The notes: generated by a model not told the origin, from the sequence alone. Counted from the first letter of the stretch, positions 40,734 through 52,818 are shown. The stretch: 64,000 nt of DNA from Metaphire vulgaris (GCA_018105865.1 CM030840.1:8762294-8826293), one strand, 5' to 3'. Program-made: numbers and translations.

Positions 40734-42197
40734 GACGGCGGAATGAGTAGGTGCTACGAGGCGGAGTTGGGGAGGAGATACTTAAAATGGTGAAGATGGG
40801 AAATTGATCAGATAGAGAGAATTGGCTAATTGCTGAAATTGGAGATAGTGATGAAAAAGAATACGTGATGAGCAAGTCTAAAGTATGTACAAAAGATGCG
40901 TAGAAAGAGATATGTGTTGTGTGAGGTTTGTCTGAGTGAGCAGTTGTATGAGTTGGATAGAGTTAGGATAATCACTCTTATCAACATGTACATTGGAATC
41001 ACCAGTAATTAAGAACTCATGTGGAGTTGTATGTAGCTGCAGAGCCTAAAAAGGAGGCAAATCGTCAAGGAATGTCATGAATGAGGTTGAGTATTTTGAT
41101 GATGATGAGGGCGGTAAATGTTGAAAATAGTTAGTTTTGAGAAAGGAAGATTGAGGGTGCCTGATGAGCATTCAAATGAGGAATTCATTTATGAGGAGTT
41201 GCTAATTTGTATATGATCACGAATGAGGAAAGCGGTGTCTCCACCTAGATTAGAAGAGCGAGTTGGTAGACTTTTAAACGAGGAAATCTTAGGAGGGAGA
41301 AGCCAGGTGGGGTTGCCTCAATCAGTTGACATGAAGTAGACGGAGATACCCAGGTTTCAGTTAGTGCAACTATGTCTATGGCAGAGGAGTGAAGCGTGTG
41401 CATTGGAAAGAGGGAGTGTAATAATTTTATGTTAGTAAGGTCATGTAGTGAATGTGTGTGTGTTGAGGATTAGTGAGGGATCTGATGTTGAGAGTGCAGA
41501 GTGTTATGTAAGTAAGTAAGTAAGTAAGTAAAATCTCGTTAATTTCTAAAGCGCTTCCAAAAGATGCACCGAAGTAGCTCCTTATTCCTATGCGCTCAAT
41601 CTCAAATGAAGTAGCTATAGCCAAAGGTGGGTCATTCATGCCGGGTCATTTAATCAAAAGGGCGAGTGGGCAGGACGCTATAGCTATGGAGGAAATGATT
41701 TTATAAAGAGAAATGATTTTAGTTTGGAAAGAAAAACATGAGGAGATGTAGCAAGAAGGGAGAAAATTGTGACTCAGAGTTTGTTATTTGGCTTTGATGT
41801 AGACAACGAAGGGATATTGGAATTGAGTTCCAAAGCTCAGGTGCCGCATATGAAAAAGCACGATTGCAAATTTTGAGAGATGATTGATTCAGAGGTCGAA
41901 GGAGAGTTACATGAGAAGAGGATCTAGTAGATCCAGGTTGTTGTGGAATTATCAGATTTCTTAGGTAGACTGGTTTTGATGTATGGAGTGAGTTATAAGT
42001 CATCGATATTATTTTATATTCAATGCGTTCTGTTATCTTGAGCCAGTGGAGAGATTTGAGTAATGGTGTAATGTGGCAAAATTTAGGCGATTTAGTTACT
42101 GCACGAGCTAAGGCATTTTGAATCGATTGGAGTTTACATATGGAAGCCTTTGGAAGATTGTGAAACAGTGAGTTGCAGTAGTCTAACTTAGAGTGAA

Positions 42198-42650
42198 CTA
42201 TTGAAGTGGCAATAGTGGAAGCAGTTTTAATATCAAGGTAGGGGCGAAGGCGACGTAGATCACGAATGTGAGCATAACAGGTTTTGATAGTTGAGATATG
42301 TGAGCTTCAAAATTTAGGGGAGGAGTCAAAAGTAAATCCAAGATTTTTGCAGTTGGAACAGGGGTTATTATTGTATCTGGGGCTAAAATCAGTGTGGGAT
42401 TTTCAATTTTTTTCAGTTGTTGTGGCAGTCCAAATAAGAGAAATTCTGTTTTGGAGGGATTGAGGGCAAGGAGATTAGCTGACATCCACGATGAGATTGA
42501 CAAAAATGCTGATTCTAGTTCAGAGATTGATGCCTTAAAGGAAGATGGAGTAAACGAAAGAAATAATTGAGTGTCGTCTGCATAAAGTTGATGATTCAAT
42601 TTGAGAGAGTTGATTAAGGATGACAGTGGGGTAGTGTAGAGACTGAACAA
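42198..42650 (-). pseudogene. L2-A LINE RT palm
   Basis: MFSLYTTPLSSLINSLKLNH, then [19 protein letters not shown] (catalytic Asp pair), ISSWMSANLLALNPSKTEFL and a frame that breaks in the KPVMLTF region. It belongs to the element at 41506-44625. Confidence 0.87.
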
Positions 42651-42826
42651 AACCGGTCCAAGGACAGATCCTTGTGGTACTCCATAGTATAGATCGGAGG
42701 GTGATGAAGTTTGATTCTGGCATGAAACTTGAAAGGATCTAGATTGGAGATAGGATTGGAACCAGCGGTGAGCTACAGAAGATATTCCAAACCAGAGGGA
42801 AAGGCGTTTCAGTAGGATTTTGTGAT

Positions 42827-43498
42827 CTATAGTATCAAAGGCAGCAGAAAGATCAAGGAGACAGAGACCAGTAACTCGTTGAGATCCAATGGCAGTGAGG
42901 AGTTTGTCATAAATGTATGTGAGGACGGTTTCTGTTGAATGATGTTTTGTATAAGCGGATTGGTGAGTGTTGTATAAGGTGTTTTTGACAAATGCTCAGT
43001 TAGTCTGGAAAGAACGATTTTCTCTGTGAGTTTGGAGAGGACAGACAGGTTTGAAATGGGGCGATAGTTGTTGAGATCTTCTCTGTCAAGGTTTGGTTTT
43101 TTAAGAAGTGGAGTTACGAGGGAATTTTTAAATGAGGATGGGAATGTGCCTGTGGAAAGAGATAAATTGATAATTTTTTTAATAGTTGGTACTAGGACAG
43201 AGGCACACTGTTTGAGAAGAGAGGTTGGTATTGGATCAAGACTGCATTGCTTGTTTGGAAAGGACTGCAGGAGTTTGGATACTTCTTCCTCAGTCACAGG
43301 AGTGAAGCAGGAAAAATTGGAAGGAGCTTCTGGTGGTGATGGGTGATGTGGAGATGTATTTTGATTGGTCATGGTAGACTTTAGATTGGTGCGGATCTTA
43401 GAGATTTTTCCAGAAAAAAAATTAGCAAATGATTCAGCAAGTTGCGAAATGGATTGAGGAAGAGGCTTTGCTTTATTGCGGTGGAATAGACAATTCAC
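42827..43498 (-). pseudogene. L2-A LINE RT fingers
   Basis: The frame contains PVTEEEVSKLLQSFPNKQCS, LDPIPTSLLKQC, FPSSFKNSLVTPLLKKPNLD, NNYRPISNLSVLSKLTEKIV and THTFMTNSS. It ends near the motif A region (SLIFLLPLIL, where a frame shift hides LDLSAAFDTID). It is the normal fingers subdomain of an L2/CR1-like RT. Confidence 0.87.
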
Positions 43499-43539
43499 AG
43501 TGTTCCAAAGTTTACGAGGATTTGAGCTGTTGGATGCAA

Positions 43540-44607
43540 TTAAGTTAGAATAATATTTTTTTTGGCAGATATGAGAAGGTTGTGGTAGTGATTTGTTGCA
43601 GAACGGAGGTTTTTAAGGTCAATAGCAGAATGTGTTCGGTTGTAAATTCTTTCTAGACGTCTTCTAAATGACTTATAAGAATGGATGAAGGAATTGTACC
43701 AAGGGTTGTTACCATGAGATGATAGTGGCCGTGTGATTATGGGAGCATGTTTGTCGAGTAGGGCAGATAGGACAGAATTATATTTGTCAATTAGTGATTG
43801 TAGGGTGATTGTGGGTTGAATGGCGAGGTCAGATGATTCAATGTCTTCACAAAAGGTGGATATGTCAATTTTATTGAGACGGCGGAATGAGTAGGTACCA
43901 CGAGGTGGAGGGGGTGGTGGGCAGACGTTTAGGATAGTGAAAATGGGGAAATGATCCGATGGTGAGCATGGGCTGACTGATGAACAAGGGGATAGTGATG
44001 AAGAAGATAGGGTGATTAATAGGTCTAAGGTGTGGCCAAAAGTGTGAGTTGGAAAGGAAATGTGCTGTGTGAGATTTGCTTGTGTTAGGAGCTGTTTGAA
44101 TTGAGTAGAATTTGGGTCATTGTTCTTGTCAACATGTATGTTGAAATCTCCAGTTATTACGAATTCATGCGGGGTTGTTGCTGCTGAGCCTAGAAAGATA
44201 GTGAATTCATCGAGGAATTTTCCAAAAGCAGTTGAATATTTTGACGATAATGGAGGACGGTAAACATTGAAAATGGTTAATTTCGTGTATGGGAGTTTTA
44301 ATTTCGTGTATGGGAGTTTTATGTTATGTGTGATTGGGATGGTCCAGAATTTGGATGGATATCGCCTGAAATAGCAAGAAGGGTGATGATGATATCTGAG
44401 CGTCGGGTTAGACGGAAATGTGAACGGCGAATACGAATATGTGAACAACGGAGGGTTAAAGAAAAGGGAGATAGGAGTTTTGTTTAAATGTGAGTATTGA
44501 TCAACGGCAGTGGGGTAGGTCCAATGATTAATCGGTTTGCGTACATGAAGTTTTGAGGAAAATAAATGAACAGTTAGAATAAACAAATAGAGAGGAAATA
44601 ATGACAT
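43540..44607 (-). pseudogene. L2-A LINE endonuclease plus linker, 355 codons
   Basis: Blocks seen: KLTIFNVYRPP near residue 110, VITGDFNIHVD near 155 (Asp/Asn), TLDLLIT near 190 and SPSDHFPIF near 215 (Asp-His). A basic linker with NPWYNSFIHSYKSFRRRLER follows. The N-terminal Glu block (ETW) is absent from this frame, so the nuclease is incomplete. A 22-bp tandem duplication (GTATGGGAGTTTTAATTTC, about 44280-44322) adds the repeated LPYTKLK peptide. In the family it nicks target DNA for retroposition. Confidence 0.87.
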
Positions 44608-44625
44608 GATGTCAGGCTGATATTA

Positions 44626-44819
44626 ACTTGGAAAGTCAAATTGTGAAGAAAAGTCAAATTGTCTTTCAGCTCATGCAGCGGATCACAAGCTCAGCATGAG
44701 GTCAACAGTGCAGCCGATGTTAGTGTGGAGTGAAATAATTTAATAGAAAAACTAAAAGAATGCCTAGAGTTAAATTACAAATAGTAACGGTAATGAAATG
44801 AGCGATAATTAATAGGTCA
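44626..44819. other. No recognisable feature
   Basis: Flank between the L2-A 5' end and an RTE remnant; it may hold the L2-A 5' end or unique DNA. Confidence 0.4.
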
Positions 44820-45169
44820 TGTTGATTCTAAGTCCAAGGACAGGTTCCATACTCCACCGTCGCCACTCCTCTTTATCTTGAGCTTTTATCTTTAAGGCTG
44901 AATACTTGCTTATTTCTGTAGTGTTGAACATCCACTCCAGCATCGATGTCTATGGTCGTCCTTTCTGTGCTTTCCCATTCATCTATCCTTCTAGTACTTC
45001 TCTTAGTAGGTTTGATTCTTCTATCAGAACATAACCTATCCACTTCTTTTGTCTTGTACGAATAGTGTTAATTAGGCTTTTCTTCTCTTCTATCCTCTCC
45101 AGACTTTTTCGTTTGTTATTTTTCCGTCCAGCTGATTTTTTTCCATTCTTTGCCAGATCCACATTTCGA

Positions 45170-45248
<79 letters not shown>

Positions 45249-45794
45249 GAGTGACGACTTTTATAGCGCTATCTTAAAGCTCGGGCGGTAGTCGAGAGCA
45301 CTTTACAGACGAGTTCCATAAGACGTACTAAAAGGGTAAGTTTTCAGTTTCTGAGCGAAACGGTCGGGGGAGATTTCGGACCTGACGTCTACCGGGAGGG
45401 AATTCCACACTATGGCATTTCCCCTTGAAAGGGATCTGTCCCCAAACTTAGTGGTCTTGGCTGGGGGAGGCACCACTAGTCTTAACTCTTGGTTCGATCT
45501 TAGGTTCGGACGATCTGTGTCCGACCCTACCCTATGCACCAGCTTAGCTAGGTAGTCAGGGCAGCTCAGGTCGTGCAATGCCCTAAACGTCAGCCAGCAG
45601 CGTTTGAACAGTATCCGTTCCGAATGCTTCTAATCTCTTTATGTCTTCCTTTCTGAGCGTCCAAGTTTCTGATCCATAGAGTGTCACTGGCCAGATCAGT
45701 GTTTTGACCAATCGTTTTTACAGATTTCGGTTAAAATTGCTTCTCAATAGTTCTCTTCTCTTAATCATTTGCACCAAAATATAATCTTGAGTTG

Positions 45795-45800
<6 letters not shown>
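44820..45800 (-). mobile_element. RTE-like LINE remnant split by L2-B
   Basis: GGACAGGTTCCATACTCCAC, TCTATGGTCGTCCTTTCTGT and CCAGATCCACATTTCGAA are minus-strand views of the RTE C-terminal region, parallel to 14850-15190. The sequence stops at 45172 and resumes at 45626 with CCGAATGCTTCTAATCTCTT and CCAAGTTTCTGATCCATAGA, again like 15190-15260. The L2-B insertion sits at the CGAA site, repeated on both sides. Confidence 0.75.
45173..45625 (-). mobile_element. L2-B LINE fragment with (ATT)n tail
   Basis: (ATT)n at 45172-45247 then TATAGCGCTATCTTAAAGC; the minus strand encodes QELRLVVPPPAKTTKFGDRS, LSRGNAIVWNSLPVDVR and FAQKLKTYPF. Confidence 0.87.
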
Positions 45801-46148
<348 letters not shown>

Positions 46149-46672
46149 GCGAGCATTTGTAAAGCGCAAATTCGCAGTGCAGCAAATGCGCTAATGTCAG
46201 TCAGTGTTGGTTGGCTATTAAACAAGAGCCTTGAGCTTCTTTTTTAACGAAAGTAATGACTGCTCACAGCAAGCGATGCGCAGTGGTGTCGAGTGGGAGT
46301 TCAAGAAGGGTGGTCCCGACTCCTGCAATAGCCATGCTGCGGTCTCCGTATTTTGTCCGCGTCCGAGGGGCAACTAGTGTGCCGGTTGCGGCAGAGCTTA
46401 GAGGCCGTAGACCCTTGCGGCCGGTATGCTCGGCGGTCGGACGGAACATTTCGCACAGGTACGGTGGTACCAGGTTGTGCTGGCCTTGAAAGCGATCGTC
46501 CCCACCTTGAACTTCACGCGCTGGCGGACCGGAAGCCAGCGGAGCTCTCGTAGAGCAGGTGAGATGTGGTCGAACTTCTCCGTCTGCGTTACCAGGCGCG
46601 CCGCCGCGTTCTCGACGCTTTGAAGCCTTTGCAGCAGGTAGCAGCAGTCGTTAGCACCGTAGAGGACACTGT
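46149..46672 (-). mobile_element. L2-like LINE fragment
   Basis: GCGAGCATTTGTAAAGCGCA is the 3' end; the minus strand gives TLVAPRTRTKYGDRSMAIAG, LQSVENAAARLVTQTEKFDH and ALRELRWLPVRQRVKFKVGT in different frames. It is 5'-truncated, directly against the next LINE. Confidence 0.8.
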
Positions 46673-47880
46673 TGTAATGTAATGTAATGTAATGTAACAA
46701 AATATTTGTATAGCGCCTCTTCTGAAAGATCACTCAGAAGCGCTTCCACAGCAAATTACTGTATATTAACAAAGAGATAAGTTTTAAGTCGTTTCAAAAA
46801 GAGGGCCATAGAATTAGGAGTTGCTAAGCCACGCATACTGGCGTCAAGAGCATTCCAAAGGATAGGGCCAACTGATTCAAAACCTCGCTTCAGGAACATG
46901 GAGGTTCGTGCGGGCACACTGAGAAGACCATTGGTTGTGGACCGAAGACATGGCCGACCAGGGATAGAGCTAAGGGGATGGAGTAGCTCTGAAAGGTAAG
47001 ATGGAGTGGCACCATAAAGAGAGTGCAACCGCTCTCAACATACGAAACTCAACTCGAGCAGGATAAGGCAGCCAGTGTAAAATAGATGTCATATAATCAC
47101 TAATGTGATCACGTCTTGTGACACCAGCAATCACCCTGGCTGCTGAACGAAGAACCATCTGGAGTTTATCAAGTCGCACCGATGGAAGACCAGCAAAAAG
47201 TGAACCACAGTAGTCAAGCCTTGAGCAAATAAATGCATGAATCAAAGTAGAAGCAGATGGCATGTCTAGTGTACGTCGAATCACTCTAAGCTGGCGAAGA
47301 TGATAGAAGCAACTGCGACAAAGTGAGTTAATATGATCCATAAAGGTTAACTCAGAGTCAAGAATTATACCAAGATCACGGACAGAGGAGGAGAAAAAGA
47401 GGCCCGGGAAGGCAGACTGCACAGACAAATGATCAATTTTTAAGAGCTGACCTCGAGTACCAAACCAGATGAGCTGAGTTTTAGCTGGATTAAGTAAAAG
47501 ACGATTTGAGTGCATCCATGAATGAAGTAAGTCAGAGGCTTCAACAAATTCACGAGTGATCTGCAGCGCATTAGTGGGGCTGGAATGTGAATAGGCCTGA
47601 ATATCATCAGCGTACATATGTGTTTTAAAATTATATGGTGCAAACAAGCGTGCAACATCAGCAGTATAAAGTATATACAGAAGCGGCCCAAGGACTGAAC
47701 CCTGAGGGACTCCACAAGTGACTGGTACTTCACGGGAGTAGGAAGAACCAAGTGATGCAATCATGCGGCGTTCAGAGAGATAGGATTTTAACCAGGCCAG
47801 AGGAAGACCAGAGACACCAAATGAGACAGAGAGGCGCTGTAGAAGAATATCATGGTCAACAGTTGATGATGGAATTTGCA
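46673..47880 (-). mobile_element. L2-D LINE, RT to C-terminus, (ATTAC)n tail
   Basis: The tail AATGTAATGTAATGTAACAA is followed by TATAGCGCCTCTTCTGAAAG; the minus strand has a 303-codon frame (47881-46970) with LPLAWLKSYLSERRM, VTCGVPQGSVLGPLLYILYT, MYADDIQAYSHSS (catalytic), NRLLLNPAKTQLIWFG, CSRLDYCGSLFAGLPSVRLD and TSILHWLPYPARVEFRM, then LKRGFESVGPILWNALDASM after a frame break. It is 5'-truncated at motif A (TVDHDILLQRL). Confidence 0.9.
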
Positions 47881-47992
47881 ATCTGAGTTTGTGCCAGATT
47901 TCAAGAACTTTTTACATTTTTATGTAGTTCCAGCCATGCCAACTGTGGATTTAAATTTTAACACATTTTATGTAATGTTTTGTGTTTTGCAG

Positions 47993-48619
47993 TTACTGGC
48001 AAGTCAACATGGAAAAAAACATGTATTACTAAGGAGACCTAAACTGCAGTTGCTTTCTGAACACTGTTTGACTGACAGTGAAGACAAATATAACAGTGCT
48101 CTTCATGCACCTTTCAAATCCTATGAAAATTCTTCGAAGGGACATTCAGTTAAGCTGTCATCCGGCTCTGTTGATCTGGATATTGCTAATGTCAATGTGC
48201 AACTTGGAAAAAATAAAAAGATTGGAGCGTTTACGTCATTGATCGATAATTCATTTACTATGAAACTTAGGCCATTAGGAGGAGCAAATGTCATTTCGCC
48301 TCAAATGACTAAGCACAATCTATTATCTGCAGACGATGAGAGGAAAGGCCTAATTTCAAATGCCTTAAGCCTACAGGATTTTATGGCAGATACTACGAAA
48401 ATTGACAGCCTTCCTGTTGGTAGAGAGGACAAAATGATTCATGCACAATCTGGTGACAGATTAAAAAATGTACTAGAGAACAAATGTCATTCAAAGTGTC
48501 AAAAATTGCATATTAAGAAATTTGATTTTCCTGATGATCTTTCAAATTTAATGCATCGCATCCCTCAAAGACAGTTGCTCATAGAAATGGCTTCAGTGAT
48601 CAAAGAGCATTTTTGGCAG
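47993..48619 (+). CDS. Candidate host gene internal exon (209 codons)
   Basis: A single frame is open across the interval and bounded by a textbook acceptor (TTTTATGTAATGTTTTGTGTTTTGCAG splits just before 47993; the pyrimidine tract is rich in T) and a donor (GGCAG followed by GTATGG at 48620). The length is 627, divisible by three, and both junctions are phase 0. The product begins LLASQHGKKHVLLRRPKLQL and ends MASVIKEHFWQ; it is rich in Ser, Lys and Leu, with LSADDERKG and FDFPDDLSNLMHRIPQRQLL. I do not recognise a domain. It resembles no transposon in the window. Neighbouring exons were not identified. Confidence 0.62.
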
Positions 48620-48693
48620 GTATGGATGAAAAGACTGCTGCATTTAATTTTTACAGTTTTGTCAATTGTTTGTTCTTAGCCTCTAGAGTCTAG

Positions 48694-48780
48694 ATCAAAG
48701 GTGGGCAACTAGGGCCCGCGGGCCCCATGCAGCCCACCACCGGATTCCATGAAGGTTCTCTGTTTGGATGCTCTGGTGTA
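48694..48780. mobile_element. Possible hAT-like left end (GGTGGGCAACTAGGGCCCGC)
   Basis: CAAAGGTGGGCAACTAGGGC then CCGCGGGCC resembles a widespread class of animal hAT-type termini (GGTGGGCAAACTACGGCCCG style). No right end or duplication was found. Part of its sequence (48742-48778) was copied into the LINE at 50806. Confidence 0.45.
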
Positions 48781-48965
48781 GCTATGATCACAGTTGTCAT
48801 GCTGTAAACATTAGCAATTCGCTATCGAAATTATTTCATTATTGTCATCCGGTGAATTAGTTATTTTAATTTCTGTATATTTTGAACCATTTTTATTTAA
48901 TATATTCTTAATGAGTTTCCACATTTCAGTTAGAATTTGAACATTTAGCAAATTTTTTTCAGATT

Positions 48966-49198
48966 CAATGGTGTAAAACACGGGGGCGGGCGGCGAGGGA
49001 CGGTCCCCGAATAATTAGTAAGAGGGGGACCGAGTATCAATTATCCCCAAATGTTTTGTGCCTTATGGTAAAATCTGGTAAAATCACTCATTACGGATGA
49101 TTTTTTGCTCGTCAAGACTTTTTTGGGATGGAAAGGGATCTGACCTGACTTTATGGACGATTCTATCCCCCAATGTTGACGCCCGGTTTACGCCACTA
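48966..49198. mobile_element. hAT-type MITE, CARTGGYGTAAA ends
   Basis: Left end CAATGGTGTAAAACACGGG and right end CCGGTTTACGCCACTA are imperfect inverted copies. Flanks TTCAGATT (48958-48965) and TTCAGAAT (49199-49206) match 7/8. The 233-bp interior contains one dispersed-motif copy (49098-49115) and a GGGACCGAGTATCAATTATC stretch. Confidence 0.75.
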
Positions 49199-49206
49199 TT
49201 CAGAAT

Positions 49207-49788
49207 TATAGGATTTTCTGTGGCAAGAGTGTTGGAGAGATAGTACCTTTCACTGTACGAACGTACATACACTGGTCCTCACCACTCCCAGGGCAAAAGC
49301 ACGCGCGATACAGATCTATTATTGGATCCTTAGTCCATCCTTTTGTCAGGACTGTCCGTTCGTTACGGAGTCACATCCTTTACGAGGTGCCACTATTATT
49401 AACAAAACACGGCGGATCTAGCCTAGACTAGCCGATAAAAAGTCCTGGGTATAATATAATAATATAATAGCAGCACTAGCATGTACTGGACAGAGGCTAT
49501 AGATGATTGACATCATCAAGGTTCTGTCGAAGATATCTATGGGCATGTGTGCATCATCTTGAGTGGCCTTAGAACTGCGAAATGGGAGTCAATCCAAACA
49601 GAATATCCAGTAGAATGCAACGGAAACCCCCTGCTGTATATGCCAAGAAAACCATGGACATTTTTAAAAGAAAGAACCAGAGGAGAACTTGCAGACTCTC
49701 GCCCAGTGGGGGATGTTACGGGCAGCTAGTGAAACCCGAACGTCAACCAGCTACTGTCTGCAATACAAGCGAAAGTGCATAGAAGCAA
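49207..49788. other. No recognisable gene
   Basis: Unique-looking sequence with short frames (49547-49782) lacking domains. It could include the 5' end of the RTE LINE that starts to be recognisable at 49790. Confidence 0.4.
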
Positions 49789-50330
49789 AGTTTGAGACTA
49801 TGAACATGAAATGTCAGAGCACTAACATACAAAGAAACTAGCAAATGTGATGAAAGACATGAAAAGTGAGTTTTGTAAGTGGCAGAAACACATTAGACAG
49901 GAACGTGGAAAATGATCTCAGGTGCCATGACGCCTACTTACTCAGGTGGAGATAAACATGAAGTATGCGCAGCAATCATTTTACGCAAGCAAGTAGCGAA
50001 ATGCATGCTATGATTCAGGACAATATTAGAAAGAGTAATAATGGATGCTAAAATTGCACGCAAACAAGTTGAATATAAACATTAGACAAGTGTATACGCT
50101 GATCACGATGTAGACCAAGTAGAACAGTTTTACGAAGAGATAGATAAAGCCATTTAAATGTGTAAATCAGATGAAGTGAAAATTGTTATGGGGGTGGGTC
50201 CACATCGATTAGGGTATCGAAATGATCGAGAAGATAGGTGGGTGGGTTGGTGCACTGAGAAAAACTAATCATAGCCAACACATGGTTCGCCAACTATAAC
50301 GGAAGATTATGGACCTGAAAGAGCCCGGGT

Positions 50331-51693
50331 GAAGTAAGTAAGTAAAATCTCTTGATTTTTAGAGCGCCTTGAATGATGGCACAACAGTAGCTGCTTATTC
50401 TTAGGCGCTCAGCCTTTCTGAAAGTAGCTATGGGGAAGGTATATTATCAGTCAGGCAATAGTCAACTTCCAAAGGGCAGTGAGGCTAGGTTGTTGGATTA
50501 TGTTGGATTATGGATTGTGATGCCAAAGACTCACTTTTCATGTCTTTCATCACATTTGCTAGTTTCTCTGTATGTTAGTGCTCTGACATTTCATGTTCAT
50601 AGTCTCATTCTCTATGTTGGAAATGATTTTAGAAAAAGGAAGCATTTAAGCTTAGACCTGAAGACTTGAGGAGATAATGTAGGAATTATAGGAAATGATT
50701 AAGATTTAATTGTTTGAAAGTGTCAAAATCTGCGGAGGGAAGCTGGGATCGAGTTCCAAAGTTCAGGTGAGGCGTATGCGAAGGCACGGTTGCAAATTTT
50801 CAGGGATTCCATGAAGGTTCTCTTTTTGGATGCTCTGGTGATTTCAGGGATTCAGCGGGCGTGACAGAGAGAGGTCAGATGATGAACGTGTGGGTCGAGT
50901 AGGCTGAGGGGTGAATAGTGACCTAAGGTAGACAGGTTTTAATGACTGAAGTGAGCTATATGTAAGTGTTATTATCCATATTGGATACGTTCAGTTATTT
51001 TAAGCCAATGTCATGATTTTAGTATGGGTGAAATATGGGAGAATTTAGGTGACTTAGCGACAGCGCGAGCTAGTACATTTTGTATTAATTGCAATTTGTT
51101 GATGGAGGCTTTGGGAAGGTTACAGTAGAGGAAGTAACAATAATATAATTTGGAGTGGACTATTGAGGTGGCAATTGTGGAGGAAGTTTTGATATCTAGG
51201 CAAGGGCGCAGGCGGCGAAGGTCCCGAATATGAACATAGGCTTTTGAAAGTTGAGATTTGTGATTCGAAGTTTAGAAAAGAATCAAATTTGAATCCGATA
51301 TTTCTTGCATTTGGAACAGGGATTATTGTGATGTCAGGAGCCAAAACTAGTTTAGGATTGTCAATTTTTTAGTTGTTGAGGTAGTCCAATTAAAAGAAAC
51401 TCTGTCTTAGATGGGTTGAGAGCAAGGAGATTGGATGACTTCCAATGCAGAGATTGATGAGAATGCAGAATCAAGCTCAACAATAGATGCATTAAATGAA
51501 AGAGGTGAGAATGAAAAGAATAGCTGAGTGTCATCGGCGTAGAGTTGGTGATTTAAATTGAGGGAATTAATTAAAGATGAGAGCAGTGTAGTGTGAAGGC
51601 TGAACAGTACAGGCCCAAGAACCCTTTTGGTACTCCAAAATCTACAGTGTGGGATAGAGAAATTTTGCTAAGACAGGACACCTGAACAGACCG
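50331..51693 (-). mobile_element. L2-A LINE with two templated internal insertions
   Basis: (AGTA)n tail then ATCTCTTGATTTTTAGAGCG and the usual L2-A C-terminal and RT regions (51344-51120: MAPDITIIPVPNARNIGFKF). At 50500-50612 and 50806-50851 it holds extra DNA not found in other copies, derived from nearby sequence. The 5' end is truncated near 51690, after which the RTE resumes with TGACAGATATAAGAACCG. Confidence 0.87.
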
Positions 51694-52540
51694 GGATTTA
51701 AGGTATTAGTGTGACAGATATAAGAACCGAATAGATTATATTGCAGTGAGCCAGAGATTCTGAAATGCGGTAACTCAAACCAAAACATTTGCCAATAGTG
51801 ATCACGTGACAGTCATCGCAGATATCAACGCAGAACTGACAAATTTTAAAAGAAGTGCAAAAGTAGACAGATACGACTAGAAAGAAGTGGAACAAAACCA
51901 AAATATAACGAAGTATCAAATCAAGAATAAAGATCAAAACTAGATTCTATGTAATGAGAGAGACACACAAGATGTGGAAACAATATGGACAGAGTTTAAG
52001 GAGGCGCTAATTAAAGCCACAGAATAAGTCATATCTAAGAAAGAGAAGAATAAGAAACAATACTGGACGAAAAAGAAAATACTAGGCATGATGGAAGAAA
52101 GCAGAAAGGTCGAAAATATTTACAAAGATAAGTACTGCTATCTAAATATAAATATAATACAGAAATGTCACGAGGGAAAGGAGTGGTTTAACGAAAAATG
52201 CAAGGAGATAAAAGAATACAGAAACACAGGAAGGATGCATCATGCATGATAAAATATGGAAACTATCTGGCAGAAACAAACCTAGTATCAATCAATGCAT
52301 CAAAACAGAAATTTTAGAAATAGTGTCGGAGGAAAATCAGATATTAGACGGATGGCATGAATATATTACAGAACTATATAACTACAAGGGAGGGGACAGG
52401 CCCGTTTCCAAAGAGAAAGATGGACATCCAATATTAAAAGAAATTGTCATCAGTATAAACGGAACCATCGGAAAATGGATTCAGATACGAATATGGGGCA
52501 AGACAGGGGTGCGTAATGTCACCAGACTTGTTCAACCTAT

Positions 52541-52818
52541 AGGTAAAAAGGTAAAGTACTCGAGTCCGAACGATGGGTTCCGACACTCATCTCCGGTCTA
52601 GGCAATCAGCGACATGGGTGGTGTAGGCCATTAATCTGGGGTAAGTTTCCATTACTTTCCCCATACCCACGTTTTACCTCGCAGCTTAACGCTGTTCCTC
52701 ATTTTGCCACTGCCCTCTAGCGAGCAAAGCTGAGTCGACCTTAGGGCTCATGCGGGAATTGAACCCGCGACCTTCTGCTCCATCGTCCAGCGTTGTTACC
52801 ACTCTTCTAACTTCCCGC
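52541..52818 (-). repeat. tRNA-derived SINE, second family
   Basis: In reverse it begins GGCGGGAAGTTAGAAGAGTG with an A-box-like TGGTAACAACGCTGG, followed by the B box GGGTTCAATTCCC. The body holds TCGACTCAGCTTTGCTCGCT, and the reverse-strand 3' end is TACTTTACCTTTTTAC. Flanks CCTATAG and CCTATAAGG suggest a 7-8-bp duplication. It interrupts the RTE LINE at FNL(Y). A functional tRNA is unlikely given its long 3' body. Confidence 0.82.

Larger units (their letters stand above)
36930..41505 (-). mobile_element. L2-A LINE, long, interrupted by two LINEs
   Basis: It starts at ACCTATAGCGCCTTGGAGAG and GCTTATTCTTAGGCGCTCAG-like tail sequence, is interrupted at 37064-37975, continues with the C-terminal and RT parts (38892-38326: NPKLVLAPDTTIIPVPTARN, SKLDYCNSLYYNF; 39094-38780: [27 protein letters not shown]; 39179-38883: [19 protein letters not shown]), then the linker (40087-39845: LLDKHALIITRPLSSHNSKP), is interrupted at 40098-40733, and resumes with endonuclease-region sequence to about 41500. 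Many frame breaks exist. Confidence 0.85.
41506..44625 (-). mobile_element. L2-A LINE, most complete copy
   Basis: From the (AAGT)n tail at 41510 it carries in order the C-terminus (42003-41719: LKICNRAFSYAAPELWNSIP), RT thumb and palm (42650-42198: [25 protein letters not shown]), RT fingers (43498-42827) and endonuclease (44607-43540). Only the first endonuclease block is missing. Frame breaks are few, and a 355-codon frame is intact, but the gaps between frames make it inactive. Confidence 0.9.
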
